Assembly (NCBI RefSeq): GCF_021559775.1
Contig: NZ_CP056047.1
Coordinates: 1,178,001-1,242,000 of the forward strand
Direction: 5' to 3'
Length of the DNA: 64,000 bases
DNA from: Gillisella vitis
GTDB lineage: Bacteria; Pseudomonadota; Alphaproteobacteria; Rhizobiales; Rhizobiaceae
Under the pieces are notes generated by a model. The model ran no database searches. It had not been told where the DNA came from and saw only the letters and a program-made list of their open reading frames with translations. Shown here piece by piece: positions 14,649-24,797 of this stretch (position 1 is the stretch's first letter; every line of letters begins with the position of its first letter). The position numbers and the translations under genes were made by a program.

Positions 14649-17396
14649 GTGGCGACCGATGTTGAAAAACTCGTAGTGCAACTTTCGGCTGATATCAAAG
14701 GATATCAGCGCGAAATGCAGAAGGCCGCGAATGTGACCAGTTCGCAGGCGCGCGCCATTGAGAACCGCCTGAAGAAAATGGACGGCCGGTTCTCGGCGCT
14801 TGGTACGTCCATGGCGCGCGGGCTAATCACGCCGATTGCGGGGATCTCGGCGGCGCTGACAGTGGATTCCGTCATCCATTATGCCGACGCCTGGACTAGC
14901 GCCAAGAACAGCCTGGCGGTTGCCGGTGTTGTTGGCGTCAGTCAGGTCGCTGTTCTCGATCAGATTTACAACTCTGCCCAGCGCAATGCAGCGCCCATTG
15001 GCGCGATGGCCGACCTGTTCGGCAAGGCGGCGCAATCCGGCGATGCGCTTGGTGCGTCTCAGGCCGATCTGCTGAAGTTCACCGATGGTGTCGGCACGGC
15101 TTTGAAGATCGAGGGCAAGTCTGCCACCGAAGCGCAAGGCACGCTGACGCAGCTCGGCCAGCTCCTCGGCTCGACCCGCGTCCAGGCCGAAGAATTCAAC
15201 TCAGTCAACGAAGGGGCGCGACCGATCCTGATCGCCGTTGCCAACGGCCTCAGCGCTGCGGGCGGTTCTGTCAGTAAGCTCAAACAATTGGTCAACGATG
15301 GCAAAGTGTCCAACCAGGAATTCTTTCAGTCGTTCCTGAAGGGATTGCCAACCATTCAGGGGATGGCGGCCAATGCCACCCAGACGATTGAACAGGGTGT
15401 GACCAAGGTGAACAATGCTTTCACCCGTTATATTGGCCAGACGGATGAAAGCCTCGGCGCATCCCAGCGCATGGTGGCTGGATTGAATGCTCTGGCGGAT
15501 AATTTCGAGCAGACGGCCGATGTCGTGCTGAAGCTCGCCTCTGTCATTGCCGCCGCTCTGGTTGGCCGGTCGATTGCTTTGATGATCGCCAATCTTGGCC
15601 TGGCCACAGCGGCAGTTTTTCGGCTGGTCGCGGCGCTGCGGGCTGCATCGTCCATGGCCGGCATTGCGACCGCCATCAGCGGCATCGGGGCGGCGGCCGG
15701 TCCGCTTGGTCTGATCATCGGCGGCACGGTTGTGGGTGCGCTTGCACTGTTTGCGAGTGGATCGGGTGAGGCAGGCCAAGCTGCTGACCGGTTTTCCGAG
15801 CGTTTGAAGCGTGTCGGAGAGGCGGCCGAAGAATCGGCCGAAAAGGTTGATAAGGCGCGCCAAAGCTACAATGCCGTTAAGGAAAACCAGTTGGCGCAGG
15901 AAGCCAAAGTAGCGGCCTCGTCTCTTAAAAGCACCAGTGACGAGACGATCAACCTCCTATCGTATTTTGCTAAAATGCGTGAATCCAACCTGATCACGCC
16001 TGAGCAAGCGACCGAACTTGAGCGGTTGCGTGACGGCATTAAGACCGGCTCTGTTTCGGCCGACGATGCGCGGCAATCTCTGGCTAAGATGGCGACTGCG
16101 GACTACAATTTTCAGCAGATCGCAGACGCGATAGACCCAATCCTCAAGAAACTGACGACGATCAGCGTCGCTGCACAACAAACAGCAAGCGATCTCGCCG
16201 CCGTCCAGGCTGCAAAGGTCATGTCTCCAGAACAGGTTGCCGGATACAAGCAATATGCGCAATCGCGCCAACAGGGCGAGGAGATGCTTCGGATCGGCAA
16301 GGCCTACGCTGATGAGGCACAACGCCAGAACGCGCTCTCGAAAGAGCAGCTGGCTATTGAAGGCAAGAGGTCTAAAATCAAGGCGGATCTCGCTAAAACG
16401 GGCGGGGTTTTGCCTGATGATAAAATCACATCCTTGGCAATTGCGGAGGTCAAAGCGGATGAGCGGCGCTCCGATTCCGGCAAAACGACCGCCGCGCCGA
16501 GAGCGACAGCAGATGACCGGCTCGACATGGATATCCAGTCGATCCGGGATCGGACGGCGGCCCTCGTCGAAGAGCAGGCAGTCGTCGGGCAATCCTACCG
16601 TCAGCAGGAAGCGCGTCGGATGTCGCTCGATCTCGAACAGCAGGCGCTCCAGGATGTTCGTGAAGAAGCGCGGCGCAACAATGATGAGAACTGGCGCACG
16701 GTCGAACTAACCCCCGACCAGATCGCCAAAATCAAAGCTGCGTCAGAAGCTTATGCCGAGCAGGCCGATATCCTGCGCAAGGTCGAGGAAGCCCAACAGC
16801 GGTCGCAACAGGCAGCACAAGAGTTCTACGATACCGCCAAATCCGCATTCTCGGATGTGATCATGGGGGCGGAGAGCTTTAGCGATGCGCTATCCGGCGT
16901 TCTTAAGAAGCTGGGCGAACTCGCCTTGAACAGTGCCTTTGACGGCATGTTCGGCGGATCGTCCGCGACCGGTAGCGGTGGTTGGTTGACCGGCTTTGCC
17001 AAGGCGATTGGCTTTGCTGATGGCGGCTATACCGGGGCAGGTGGTAAATATGAACCTGCGGGCGTCGTGCATAAAGGCGAGTATGTCTTTGATGCGGATG
17101 CCGTTCGAAAGGCTGGTGGACCGGCTGGCCTGGACGCCATGCGCAAGCGGCTGAAGGGCTATTCCAGCGGCGGCTATGTTGGGCCAAGTGCGCCACGCAT
17201 GCCGGATCTGTCCAGGGCGGCTGCCAGCAAATCCAGCTCGGTGCAGATCAGCATTAATCCGGTGATCGACAATCGCGGGGCTTCTGTTGAAGCGGTGGCG
17301 CGACAAGAGCAGGCGATGAATAAGCTGCAAAAGACCTTGCCAGCCCAAATCATCACTGCGGTGCGCGATGCGCGGGCAAGGGGGGTGAAGGTATGA
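14649..17396 (+). CDS. Tail tape measure protein
   Basis: This roughly 915-residue protein sets tail length. It shows an N-terminal coiled-coil region (DVEKLVVQLSADIKGYQREMQKA), a tape-measure N domain at about 60-250, a hydrophobic Ala/Gly-rich segment around 290-380 (possible membrane-inserting helices), long helical middle parts, and a C-terminal region with ADGGYTGAGGKYEPAGVVHKGEYVF, a common tail tape motif. GTG 14649 is preferred over TTG 14625 because the protein then starts at the usual TDVEKLV position, with AGGGAG upstream. Confidence 0.88.
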   Translation: MATDVEKLVVQLSADIKGYQREMQKAANVTSSQARAIENRLKKMDGRFSALGTSMARGLITPIAGISAALTVDSVIHYADAWTSAKNSLAVAGVVGVSQVAVLDQIYNSAQRNAAPIGAMADLFGKAAQSGDALGASQADLLKFTDGVGTALKIEGKSATEAQGTLTQLGQLLGSTRVQAEEFNSVNEGARPILIAVANGLSAAGGSVSKLKQLVNDGKVSNQEFFQSFLKGLPTIQGMAANATQTIEQGVTKVNNAFTRYIGQTDESLGASQRMVAGLNALADNFEQTADVVLKLASVIAAALVGRSIALMIANLGLATAAVFRLVAALRAASSMAGIATAISGIGAAAGPLGLIIGGTVVGALALFASGSGEAGQAADRFSERLKRVGEAAEESAEKVDKARQSYNAVKENQLAQEAKVAASSLKSTSDETINLLSYFAKMRESNLITPEQATELERLRDGIKTGSVSADDARQSLAKMATADYNFQQIADAIDPILKKLTTISVAAQQTASDLAAVQAAKVMSPEQVAGYKQYAQSRQQGEEMLRIGKAYADEAQRQNALSKEQLAIEGKRSKIKADLAKTGGVLPDDKITSLAIAEVKADERRSDSGKTTAAPRATADDRLDMDIQSIRDRTAALVEEQAVVGQSYRQQEARRMSLDLEQQALQDVREEARRNNDENWRTVELTPDQIAKIKAASEAYAEQADILRKVEEAQQRSQQAAQEFYDTAKSAFSDVIMGAESFSDALSGVLKKLGELALNSAFDGMFGGSSATGSGGWLTGFAKAIGFADGGYTGAGGKYEPAGVVHKGEYVFDADAVRKAGGPAGLDAMRKRLKGYSSGGYVGPSAPRMPDLSRAAASKSSSVQISINPVIDNRGASVEAVARQEQAMNKLQKTLPAQIITAVRDARARGVKV

Positions 17397-18019
17397 CCAT
17401 CGTCTATCCCATCGACCTGCTCGCGGATTTCCCCGGCTGGGCCACCAAGTTCGAACCGCTGTTTCGACAGGAGCAATCGCGCACCGCTGGTGGGGTGACT
17501 TACATCAAGGATCTCGGGTCGCCGCTGTGGTCGGCGGCCTATCAGACCAAGCAGTTGAAGCCGAATGATCTGGACGCATGGCGGGCGCGGATCGAGGCGC
17601 TGGAAGGCGGGCTGCAATACTTCCGGGGATATTCCCTGTCTCGGTCGCGGCCCATTGCCTATCCGACCGGCAAGCCTGTGCCGGAGAATGGCGTGGTGCT
17701 GTCTGCCATTGGCGGTGACAATAAGAGCGTGACGCTCTCCGGGCTGGGTGCGGGATACGTGATCTCGGTTGGTGATATGATCCAGATTGCAGGCAGCGGG
17801 CTTTACCGCGTTGTCGAGGGTGCGGTTGCCAATTCTTCCGGTATTGCGGGTGCATTTGAGCTTCGCCCGCATTTGTGGCCGGGAACCGTTTCGGGGTCTG
17901 CGGTCACGCTGCTGCGGCCCTCCTGCACGATGATGATCGTGCCGGGGTCGATTTCCTCTGAAGCCGATGCGTCCACCGGGCGCGGCTCTGTGTCTTTCCA
18001 AGCTATCGAGGTGCGCTGA
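17393..18019 (+). CDS. Distal tail protein, unknown family
   Basis: This 208-residue protein follows the tape measure with a 4-nt overlap, the usual place for the distal-tail (Dit-like) or DUF2460-type protein. Visible features are an N-terminal YPIDLLADFPGWATKFEP, a middle LDAWRARIEALEGGLQYFRGYSL resembling distal tail domains, and a C-terminal beta-rich part. The role is inferred from order. Confidence 0.6.
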   Translation: MTIVYPIDLLADFPGWATKFEPLFRQEQSRTAGGVTYIKDLGSPLWSAAYQTKQLKPNDLDAWRARIEALEGGLQYFRGYSLSRSRPIAYPTGKPVPENGVVLSAIGGDNKSVTLSGLGAGYVISVGDMIQIAGSGLYRVVEGAVANSSGIAGAFELRPHLWPGTVSGSAVTLLRPSCTMMIVPGSISSEADASTGRGSVSFQAIEVR

Positions 18020-18705
18020 TGCGCTTATATCCTGCTGCAATCACCAACGCGCTTGCGGCACGGCAATTGGTGGCGCGTGATTTTCTCTGGATTGTCGCGC
18101 GTGACCGAACCAGCGGAAATCCGGCTGCGGTCGGCTTCTGGTCGGATGTCGGCAATGTCTCTGCCGAGGTGGTCCACCCCGACACGGGCAATGCTGATGT
18201 CAGGAGCTTTTACGGCTCTGGCACATTGATCAGCATCACAGAAATCCCGCTGGTCTCGACGCTAGAGGCGCAGAACGTTACCATTACCATGTCCCAGATT
18301 GACGATATGGTGGCGCAGGCCGTGCGGCTCTACGATTGCAAACAGGCCCGCGTGGAAATCTATCGCGGCCTGTTTTCCCCGCAAACCCGCAAGCTGGTGT
18401 CTCCGGCAGAACTGCGGTTCCTGGGCTTTGTCGACACGATAGAGATCAAGACCCCAGCCGAAGGCGATACCGGTGCGGTCACGCTGACCTGCGCCTCGCA
18501 TATGCAGGAAATCACCCGCTCCAATCCCGACACCCGGTCGGATGCCAGCCAGAAGCTGCGCAGCTCCACCGATAATTTCTATCAGGATGCGGCGGTGGTT
18601 GGCGATTGGGAACTGTTCTGGGGACAGACACAGGGCAAGATTACCACGTCAAAGGCAAACAGCATGGCGGATTTCCTGGCCAAGGCTTTGGCTAAAAATG
18701 GTTAG
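18019..18705 (+). CDS. Tail tip/hub protein (DUF2163-like position)
   Basis: This 228-residue protein contains LVARDFLWIVARDRTSGNPAAVGFWSD followed by a beta-rich body with RVEIYRGLFSPQTRKLV and LGFVDTIEIKTPAEGDTGAVTLTC. This resembles the baseplate-hub segment that precedes the receptor-binding protein in GTA-like tails (GTA gp13 slot). The stop is shared with the following acetyltransferase start region (8-nt overlap). Confidence 0.6.
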   Translation: MRLYPAAITNALAARQLVARDFLWIVARDRTSGNPAAVGFWSDVGNVSAEVVHPDTGNADVRSFYGSGTLISITEIPLVSTLEAQNVTITMSQIDDMVAQAVRLYDCKQARVEIYRGLFSPQTRKLVSPAELRFLGFVDTIEIKTPAEGDTGAVTLTCASHMQEITRSNPDTRSDASQKLRSSTDNFYQDAAVVGDWELFWGQTQGKITTSKANSMADFLAKALAKNG

Positions 18706-19129
18706 GTCCGGCACGATTGCCGACCGGTTTGCCGTCATCGCCTTGCTGCGGGACAGTCATGCGGCGGCGAACTATGCCTTCCGGTTCGAAGCGGCGCAGG
18801 CCGATGCGCTCTACCGGCTGCACCTCGACAATCCGATGGCATGTGCGTTGCTACTGGAACGCGATGGCATCGTGTGTGGCCTGTTGCTCGCATCGGCCTT
18901 TGATCATCCCTTCGGGGCTGGTCTGGTGGCCAAGGAAACGGTGTGGTTTATCGCACCGCAGGCGCGGGGTCGCTCCGGCCTTATCATGCTCGATGCCTAT
19001 GAGGCATGGGCCAAATCCATCGGCTGCATCTCCATCGGCATGGCGGCGCTTGCCACCAACGATGTGTCGAGCCTCTACGCGCGGCGCGGTTATACGCCCG
19101 CTGAGACGCATTTTATCAAACCCATCTAA
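18698..19129 (+). CDS. GNAT-like acetyltransferase in tail operon
   Basis: This 143-residue protein has a GNAT-like pattern: an N-terminal helix pair, CALLLERDGIVCGLLLA (beta3-beta4 region), ETVWFIAPQARGRSGLIMLDAYEAWAKSIGC (acetyl-CoA loop and helix), and SSLYARRGYTPAETHFIKP at the C-terminus. The CoA loop reads QARGRSG rather than canonical Q/R-x-x-G-x-G/A. It occupies the slot where related tails carry an NlpC/P60 peptidase. It overlaps the preceding gene by 8 nt. The substrate is unknown. Confidence 0.68.
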   Translation: MVRSGTIADRFAVIALLRDSHAAANYAFRFEAAQADALYRLHLDNPMACALLLERDGIVCGLLLASAFDHPFGAGLVAKETVWFIAPQARGRSGLIMLDAYEAWAKSIGCISIGMAALATNDVSSLYARRGYTPAETHFIKPI

Positions 19130-19142
19130 GGGTATCCCATCC

Positions 19143-22010
19143 ATGGCAATCTTTTCTGGCATCGCCGCCATTGTCAGCGGCGTGGCGTCGGCGCTTGGCG
19201 CGGTCTCGACCTTTATCGGCGGTATGGGCGTTATCGGCTCGACGCTGCTGAAGGCGGCGGTCGGCGTTGGCTTGAACTATCTGGCCTCGGCTGTGGCGGG
19301 CAAGAACAAGGCCTCGACCGCAAACTTTGCCGTCAATGGGCAATTGCAGTCCGGTGGCACCGTGCCGCGCTCGATCATCTTCGGGATGACGGCGACGGCT
19401 GGTTCTCTGGTTTATGCCAATACCTGGGGCAATGCGGGCAAGACGCCGAATGCCTATGTCACGCAGGTCATTGCGCTGGCCGATGCACCGATCAAGTCGC
19501 TGCTGGTGGCAGTGGTCAATGGTGTGGCCTGCGAGATCGATTTCGATCATCCGCATGCCGAATACGGTTGGCCGGTTGTCGATTACCGCAAGGGCAACAC
19601 CGATTACCTCTGGCTCAAATTTTACGATGGCACGCAGACTGAAGCCGATAGCTTTCTAGTCAACCGGGTCTCGTCCACGGCCCGCCCTTATGAGAGTACC
19701 CGTGTCGGCCATGGCGTTGCCTATGTGATTGCCACCTCGCGCGTGAACCAGGAGCTGTTTTCCGGCTTTCCGTCCTTCAAGTTCGTGCTGGATGGTATGC
19801 GGCTTTATGATCCCTCCAAGGATAGTTCTGTCGGCGGCAATGGCCCGCAGCGCTGGAGCGACGCCTCGACCTGGGGCGGCGATGGCGACCGGCTGCCTGT
19901 TGTCCAGCTCTATGCCCTGATGCGCGGTATCCGCTGGAACGGTCAATGGCTCTATGGCCTCCAGACCGTCACCGAACGGCGCTTGCCTGCCAGCCACTGG
20001 ATTGCCCAGATCGGCAAATGCCGCACCCTGATCGAAGGTGCTGATGGCATGGAGGCCACCTATCGCTCTGGTGCTGAGGTGCAGGTCAGTGCGGCCATCC
20101 AGGATGCGGCGCAAGCGATATTGACCGCTTGCAACGGTCGGCTTGCCGAGATCGGCGGCACCTATAAGCCGTTTATCGGCGTGTCGGATGAACCGGTCAT
20201 GACCTTTACCGACGCTGATATTCTGTCCACGGAAGAGCAGAGCTTTACGCCGTTCTTTGGCCTATCCGATACCGTCAACGGGATTTCCGCCTCCTACCCA
20301 TCGCCGGATGACGCCTGGAACATGACGGAAGCCCCGCCGCTCTATAACGGCGATTATGAGGTGGAAGACGGCAACCGTCGTCTGCTGTCGGATGTCAGCC
20401 TCGACTTCGTGCCCTACGTTGCCCAGGTACAGCGGCTGATGCAATCGGCCTTGAAGGAGGCTCGTCGCGCCCGCCGTCACACCATTTCTATGCCGCCAAA
20501 GTTCGGGGCATTGGAGCCGGGGGACATTGTCGCCACATCCAGCAACCGTAATGGCTATGTTGAGAAGCGGTTTCGGGTCGATGGCGTTCTCGATCAGCCA
20601 AACCTTGATGTTGTCCTCGATATCACGGAGGTCGATCCGACCGATTACAGCTGGAACCAGGGCAAAGATTATAAACCACCGGTCACCGGCAGTGTGTCCA
20701 GCGGGGTGCCTGTTGCGCAACCTATGTACGGCTGGAAGGCCGAACCGGCGACGATCTTTGACGCCAATGGCAATGCCCGGCGTCCGTCCATCAAGGTGAT
20801 CTGCGCGCCTGATCAGGATGACGTGGCCAATGTCTGGGTGCAAGTGCGCCTGAAGGCGAGCCAAATGGTGGTGTTTGATAGCAATGCCACCGCCTATGCC
20901 GCCCCGTTTGAATGGATTTTGAACGGCACGTTCCTGTCGGCCTCGCTCTATCAGGCGCGGGGCCGGTTCGTGCCTTATTCCAATCGCACCACCGAATGGG
21001 GCGACTGGATCGATGTGCTGACGCATGATGTGCGGTTTCTGGCTGGGGCCGATTATGATCCGTATGAGGGCGCAGTCGGCCTGTCGGGCCTGGACGATGA
21101 TCTCGCCAGCTATCAGGACTGGATCGGCTCTGGCCTGCGCGATGTGCAGGCAACGCTGGAAGAGCTGGATGCGCGCATTGCAGGGCTTGATCTGGGAACG
21201 GCTTATGCCCGTCAGCAATTGCGCCAGCAGATCAGGGCGGTGGCCGATGGCATCACGGCGGATTGGAACCTTGCCGTTGATGTGGTGGCCTCAGCCAATG
21301 CCGCCACGGCAAGCCGGGTCGAGACGCTGACCGCCAGCTTTAACAGCGTCACGGCCAGCTTTACCTCGCAGATCACCGCGCTTGGTAGTGCCGATACAGC
21401 TCTTTCAAAGCGCATCGATACCTTGACCGCCTCGCTAGCGTCGTCATCATCCAGCTTGTCATCACGGGCCGATGCGTTGGCGGCAGCCGATACCGCCCTA
21501 TCCAGCCGCGTCGATACACTGACCGCCTCGCTGGCTGATACCAAAACAGGGCTCCAGAATACCGCCACCGCCGTCTCGACCCTGCAAGCCAGTGTCGCCA
21601 CCACCAATGGAAATGTCTCATCGATTGCCACGGCACTGACCTCGCTGACGGCGGCCTCGGCCAGTGGCGATGTCTCCACCGCCAATTTTCGCATGTCGGC
21701 CATGGGCGGGCCGGCTGGCTATGCCCGTATCGGTGCAGAAGCGCGACAGGGCGGCAATGGCAATTGGCGCAGTGCCGCCTGGTATCTCGATGTCCCCAAT
21801 GATGCGAACCTGCCCAGCCGGTTCGTGGTCGAGGCCGGGCAATTCGTCGTCGTTGCCGGTGGCAATCTCAACAATCCGTTCGTCGTCGATGGTGCCGCCG
21901 TGCGGATGAATGTCGCCAATATCGGCACGGTGACAGCCGGTGAGATCCGCAGCTCGAACGGCAAGATGGTGATTTCCCTTAACGCAGGCACGATTGTGAT
22001 TTCGTCATGA
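19143..22010 (+). CDS. Host-specificity/tail tip protein (gpJ / GTA gp15-like)
   Basis: This 955-residue protein has a Gly/Ala-rich hydrophobic N-terminus (residues 1-55) and a conserved hub body about 60-600 (GGTVPRSIIFGMTATAGSLVYA; AYVTQVIALADAPIKSLL). Fibronectin-like segments follow, then a long coiled coil of repeated LTASxxS/ALSxRxDTL units (about 725-860) and a beta-rich tip. It should be the central tail fibre that contacts the receptor. Start 19143 gives the canonical MAIFSGIAAIVSGVAS beginning. The frame is open further upstream only as shadow of the acetyltransferase. Confidence 0.82.
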   Translation: MAIFSGIAAIVSGVASALGAVSTFIGGMGVIGSTLLKAAVGVGLNYLASAVAGKNKASTANFAVNGQLQSGGTVPRSIIFGMTATAGSLVYANTWGNAGKTPNAYVTQVIALADAPIKSLLVAVVNGVACEIDFDHPHAEYGWPVVDYRKGNTDYLWLKFYDGTQTEADSFLVNRVSSTARPYESTRVGHGVAYVIATSRVNQELFSGFPSFKFVLDGMRLYDPSKDSSVGGNGPQRWSDASTWGGDGDRLPVVQLYALMRGIRWNGQWLYGLQTVTERRLPASHWIAQIGKCRTLIEGADGMEATYRSGAEVQVSAAIQDAAQAILTACNGRLAEIGGTYKPFIGVSDEPVMTFTDADILSTEEQSFTPFFGLSDTVNGISASYPSPDDAWNMTEAPPLYNGDYEVEDGNRRLLSDVSLDFVPYVAQVQRLMQSALKEARRARRHTISMPPKFGALEPGDIVATSSNRNGYVEKRFRVDGVLDQPNLDVVLDITEVDPTDYSWNQGKDYKPPVTGSVSSGVPVAQPMYGWKAEPATIFDANGNARRPSIKVICAPDQDDVANVWVQVRLKASQMVVFDSNATAYAAPFEWILNGTFLSASLYQARGRFVPYSNRTTEWGDWIDVLTHDVRFLAGADYDPYEGAVGLSGLDDDLASYQDWIGSGLRDVQATLEELDARIAGLDLGTAYARQQLRQQIRAVADGITADWNLAVDVVASANAATASRVETLTASFNSVTASFTSQITALGSADTALSKRIDTLTASLASSSSSLSSRADALAAADTALSSRVDTLTASLADTKTGLQNTATAVSTLQASVATTNGNVSSIATALTSLTAASASGDVSTANFRMSAMGGPAGYARIGAEARQGGNGNWRSAAWYLDVPNDANLPSRFVVEAGQFVVVAGGNLNNPFVVDGAAVRMNVANIGTVTAGEIRSSNGKMVISLNAGTIVISS

Positions 22011-23503
22011 CCAAAACCCTTATTGGCCTCGACTATACCGGCACGGCCTGCATCAAGATCACCAAGGCAAGCTTCGATCCGGCAACCACCTCGGATGCCG
22101 AGATATCGAAGTTTTACTATTCGTCCAAATGGGCGGCAGACTGCAAGGTCAACGCCATCCGCACCGGGGCGACCGGAACGTCGCCCCGCGGCTACTATCC
22201 GTCCGCCTCGTCCTGGACCTGGTGGAGTTCCGGCAATGGCGATGGCGGGTACCAGGACATCTATAAGAAGTCCTATTTTACCGGCCTGATCTATGACCTG
22301 CCGCTCTATGATCGCAAGCGGGTCGATGCCAATGGGTTTTATACCCATATGCAGATGCTGGAGATGTATTTCGGGACCAATGACCGAACGCAGGTCTGGA
22401 AGCTCGGCGACGGCGGGGCCTATCTGATGGGCTGGGCCTCTGCCAATGCCACCTATACCTTCACGGGATATTTTGGGGCAACGGTCAAGCCGACCGAAAG
22501 CTCGATCTGGCTATCAGGCACCGACAAGCTGGTCGTCTGGCAATTGCCGGGCGATGAGACGGCCATCCAGAACGGCACGCCGCAAGCGGCAGTGTCAGGC
22601 CAGCCGCAAATCATCATCAGCTCGACTGATCTCAGGGTCAGCAAGCCGGGCTTCGATGTGAATACGGCGACGGGCAGCCAGTTGGCATTCAGCTCATCGC
22701 AGATCCCGGCCAAGGTGATTGCCGCCGCCGATATCGCTGTTCCAAAGGGAACGAGCTATTTCGACTGCGGCATGGCGCTGCCCACCGACACGATCATCGA
22801 ATGCCATTTCTATGCATCCGGCCAGTCGATCTATTTTCCGTGCCATCCCAACAATGGGCCGTTCGGCGCGACGTTTCGGGCCAATGGCAATACCGTCGAG
22901 TTCTCCAATCCGAACGGGGCCTGCCGGGCGCGGGTGATTGTCTTTGCCGAGGCGCCGGCCAGTGCCACCAGCGGTGCCAACAATGTGCTGCGGCAATTCG
23001 ATCAGAACGGTCAGCAGGTCGTGCAATTCCTGCGGCCTGGGGCAGGGGCATCGCCGGGCTTTGGCGATATCGTCATCGATAGCCGATGGCCAGCCCTGCA
23101 AATCGTCAAGGAAGGCTATCTGTCGATCACCACCGGCAATCAGGCCAATACGATCAGCTACGATGCCAGCGGCATGTTCACCTTTATCAAATGGTGCACG
23201 GTCCACGGCAGCGGCACGGTTGAGGGCGGCTCGCTATCGATCAACACCACCAAATTCGTGCGCACGCCAAGGCTTGGCAAATACCGCACCTATAACGACA
23301 GCTGGGGATCTCCGACCTTCACCGGCGACACCAGCTATGTCCAATACACGGACACGGGCGCGACCTTCTACACCTTCCGGGGCAACCCGCTTTACGTCGC
23401 TTACTACAATCAAAGCGGCGGCGGGGTGCGCACCGAGACCGTCAACGATCCCGCCGTCATCATTGGTCTTCGCTACTACGTCTTCGGCGTGGCGCTGCCG
23501 TGA
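22007..23503 (+). CDS. Tail structural protein, unknown
   Basis: This 498-residue protein starts within the previous stop (ATGA). It is rich in Gly, Ser, Thr and aromatic residues with predicted beta structure throughout, ending in a sheet-like YYVFGVALP. No enzyme motif is seen. Position directly after the tip protein suggests a tail spike or decoration protein taking part in host binding. Confidence 0.65.
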   Translation: MTKTLIGLDYTGTACIKITKASFDPATTSDAEISKFYYSSKWAADCKVNAIRTGATGTSPRGYYPSASSWTWWSSGNGDGGYQDIYKKSYFTGLIYDLPLYDRKRVDANGFYTHMQMLEMYFGTNDRTQVWKLGDGGAYLMGWASANATYTFTGYFGATVKPTESSIWLSGTDKLVVWQLPGDETAIQNGTPQAAVSGQPQIIISSTDLRVSKPGFDVNTATGSQLAFSSSQIPAKVIAAADIAVPKGTSYFDCGMALPTDTIIECHFYASGQSIYFPCHPNNGPFGATFRANGNTVEFSNPNGACRARVIVFAEAPASATSGANNVLRQFDQNGQQVVQFLRPGAGASPGFGDIVIDSRWPALQIVKEGYLSITTGNQANTISYDASGMFTFIKWCTVHGSGTVEGGSLSINTTKFVRTPRLGKYRTYNDSWGSPTFTGDTSYVQYTDTGATFYTFRGNPLYVAYYNQSGGGVRTETVNDPAVIIGLRYYVFGVALP

Positions 23504-23550
23504 GGCGGGACTGTCTCTCTATATCTTCCATTCCCACCGAAAGGCCTATC

Positions 23551-23742
23551 ATGACCATAAACATTCACCCCGATGTCGCCTATCGCGAACTGTCCGCCCA
23601 GGCCGACTTTCTGAAGCAGCGCAATCTGGCGCTGGCCCAGACCTTGGCTGAGGTCATAGCCGAGCGCGACCAGCTGCAAGCCGAACTGAAGGCTTTGACC
23701 ACCACGAGTGAGCGGGAGAATGCCGATGGCGCTGCGCAGTGA
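23551..23742 (+). CDS. Small coiled-coil tail protein
   Basis: This 63-residue helical protein (YRELSAQADFLKQRNLALAQTLAEVIAERDQLQAELKAL) has heptad character. GAAAGG lies before ATG 23551. It sits between two tail-fibre genes and overlaps the next by 17 nt. A fibre assembly or trimerisation role is possible but not shown. Confidence 0.65.
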   Translation: MTINIHPDVAYRELSAQADFLKQRNLALAQTLAEVIAERDQLQAELKALTTTSERENADGAAQ

Positions 23743-24796
23743 TTACAGGGCAGGCACGATCTCTGTTGCCGCAGGTGCAACGGCCGTCACCGGATCCGGT
23801 ACAGCCTGGTCAACGGCGGGCTTTGCAGAAGGGGATCTGCTGTTTGCCGATGGCTATTGCGGGATTGTCGGCGCGGTCACCGGCGACACGGCGCTAACAC
23901 TGGCCCAGCCCTGGCGGGGCGGAACGCTGAATGGCACGGCCTACCGGCTGCGCTATCAGGGCGACGGGTCGCGGATCTCGGCGCAGGCCCGGCAGCTGAT
24001 CGATCTGCTGGGCAATTCCGGCAATCTCGAAGCGCTCGGTGGACTTCAAGGCCTTGCCGATCGGTTGGGCTATTTTACCGGATCGGGGCAAATGGGGCTG
24101 GCCGCACTGACTGCCTTTGCCCGCACGCTTCTGGATGATGCTGATGCCGCTGCGGCGCGTGCGACCTTGGGGGCTGTCCAGCAGGGTGGTGGAACCGGGC
24201 AGAGCAGCGTTAATGTGGTCAAAGTCGGATGGGCTGACGATGGGTCGGGATTGTTGGCACAAGTCAATGCCACACCGATGGGGAATATTTGGACAAACAG
24301 TTATGTCGAGAGCGATCCGGCTGCCAGGCGGGCAAAGCTCGGCGCGCAGGCGGCCTTGGGGTTTACGCCTGTCCAACAGAGCGGCGGGGCCGGACAGACC
24401 ACAAACAAAATCTATATCGGTTGGAGTGCTGACGGCCTGAGAGGTCAGGTGGACGCAACGGATATCGGTCGGATCTGGACGGATTATGGATCGGGGCGTC
24501 AGCTCTCAGCGACGGGTTATCAGAAGATCCCCGGCGGTCCACTGATCCAGTGGGGCGTTTCGTCAAACGGCAGCTACAGCGATTATACGCAGCCGTTTCC
24601 GCTCTCGTTTCCGTCTGCATGTTGGGCTGTCGCGCCCGTGGCAAATCATATCTTGAGTTCAGGGGATGCACTCTCGATCACCGTCTCACAGCTTAGCAAT
24701 ACTGGTTTTAACATCCGATCTCGGGTGATTTCGTCGGGTGGCGCAGTGAGCGGGCACTTTGGCACGGTCGTCCATTGGATAGCGATAGGGATTTGA
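23726..24796 (+). CDS. Tail fibre protein with duplicated repeat
   Basis: This 356-residue protein has an N-terminal attachment-type domain (YRAGTISVAAGATAVTGSGTAW; FAEGDLLFADGY) and a helical linker. Two imperfect copies of a roughly 40-residue repeat start at VQQGGGTGQSSVNVVKVGWADDG and VQQSGGAGQTTNKIYIGWSADG and both end GNIWT/GRIWT. The C-terminal domain (GYQKIPGGPLIQWG) is common in phage fibre tips. ATG 23726 is favoured by GGGAG 7 nt upstream. Confidence 0.75.
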   Translation: MALRSDYRAGTISVAAGATAVTGSGTAWSTAGFAEGDLLFADGYCGIVGAVTGDTALTLAQPWRGGTLNGTAYRLRYQGDGSRISAQARQLIDLLGNSGNLEALGGLQGLADRLGYFTGSGQMGLAALTAFARTLLDDADAAAARATLGAVQQGGGTGQSSVNVVKVGWADDGSGLLAQVNATPMGNIWTNSYVESDPAARRAKLGAQAALGFTPVQQSGGAGQTTNKIYIGWSADGLRGQVDATDIGRIWTDYGSGRQLSATGYQKIPGGPLIQWGVSSNGSYSDYTQPFPLSFPSACWAVAPVANHILSSGDALSITVSQLSNTGFNIRSRVISSGGAVSGHFGTVVHWIAIGI

Positions 24797-24797
24797 A

